5,001 nt of DNA from JALWZX01 sp964506905. Lineage in GTDB: Bacteria > Patescibacteriota > WWE3 > 2-01-FULL-39-13. The notes under the pieces are model-generated. The model was not told the DNA's origin. It saw only the letters and a program-made list of their open reading frames with translations, and searched no databases. The stretch lies in assembly GCA_964506905.1 (NCBI GenBank), contig CAZDNW010000021.1:1-5001 (forward strand), written 5' to 3'. The first letter of the stretch is position 1, and the number at the start of each line of letters is the position of its first letter. Positions 4,922 through 5,001 of this stretch are shown here, one piece after another. A program made the translations under genes and the position numbers.

Positions 4922-5001
4922 AAATTCCCGTTGCCCTCTAGGAATAGAAGCCTTTATATCTTTAATAAGTTTGACTTTAGAAATATCTAATTTTAATCAT
5001 T

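Overview
The window is AT-rich bacterial DNA, and every gene I can support lies on the minus strand, so it reads from right to left. It is part of a surface-polysaccharide (O-antigen, capsule or exopolysaccharide) cluster that has been penetrated and flanked by small, partly decayed toxin-antitoxin-like genes and by unusual GT/CA-rich repeats. Low GC, strong GGAGG-type ribosome sites, abundant PIN/VapB-type cassettes and TTGGGTTTR intergenic repeats suggest an uncultured, possibly thermophilic or anaerobic bacterium. I cannot place it taxonomically from sequence alone.

In transcription order: (1) The C-terminal half of a Wzz-like polysaccharide chain-length/co-polymerase protein (4460-4921, frame open to 4996) enters from the right edge. 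It has a coiled coil, a proline-rich stretch and a final membrane helix. An in-frame TGA at 4997-4999 means its N-terminal half is either in another frame or lost. (2) A GT-rich/CA-rich repeat (about 4364-4473). (3) A VapBC-like pair: an intact small antitoxin (4142-4348) overlapping a PIN-domain toxin gene (3732-4152) that is broken by a +1 frameshift. (4) A second copy of the repeat (about 3641-3750). (5) A UDP-GlcNAc 6-dehydrogenase of the WbpA type (2293-3609). (6) Overlapping it by 13 nt, a two-domain protein (704-2305) joining a WbpB/WlbA-like sugar-nucleotide 3-dehydrogenase to a WbpD/WlbB-like left-handed beta-helix N-acetyltransferase with a C-terminal zinc ribbon. (7) A run of tiny genes (1-688): a truncated copy of a small gene, a small gene with a frameshift and a stop, an intact 67-codon relative of the truncated one, and the start of another gene running off the left edge.

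The two large enzymes fit steps 1, 2 and 4 of the route UDP-GlcNAc -> UDP-GlcNAcA -> 3-keto -> 3-amino -> UDP-GlcNAc(3NAc)A. The aminotransferase of step 3 (WbpE/WlbC type) is not in the window. The Wzz-like protein would act later, in controlling polymer length or export.

The most unusual structure is the pair of GT/CA-rich repeats. They share an exact 31-bp hairpin core, bracket the toxin-antitoxin cassette in the same orientation, and supply the last codons and stop (Val-Glu-Gly-stop) of two unrelated genes. No complete new system is evident.
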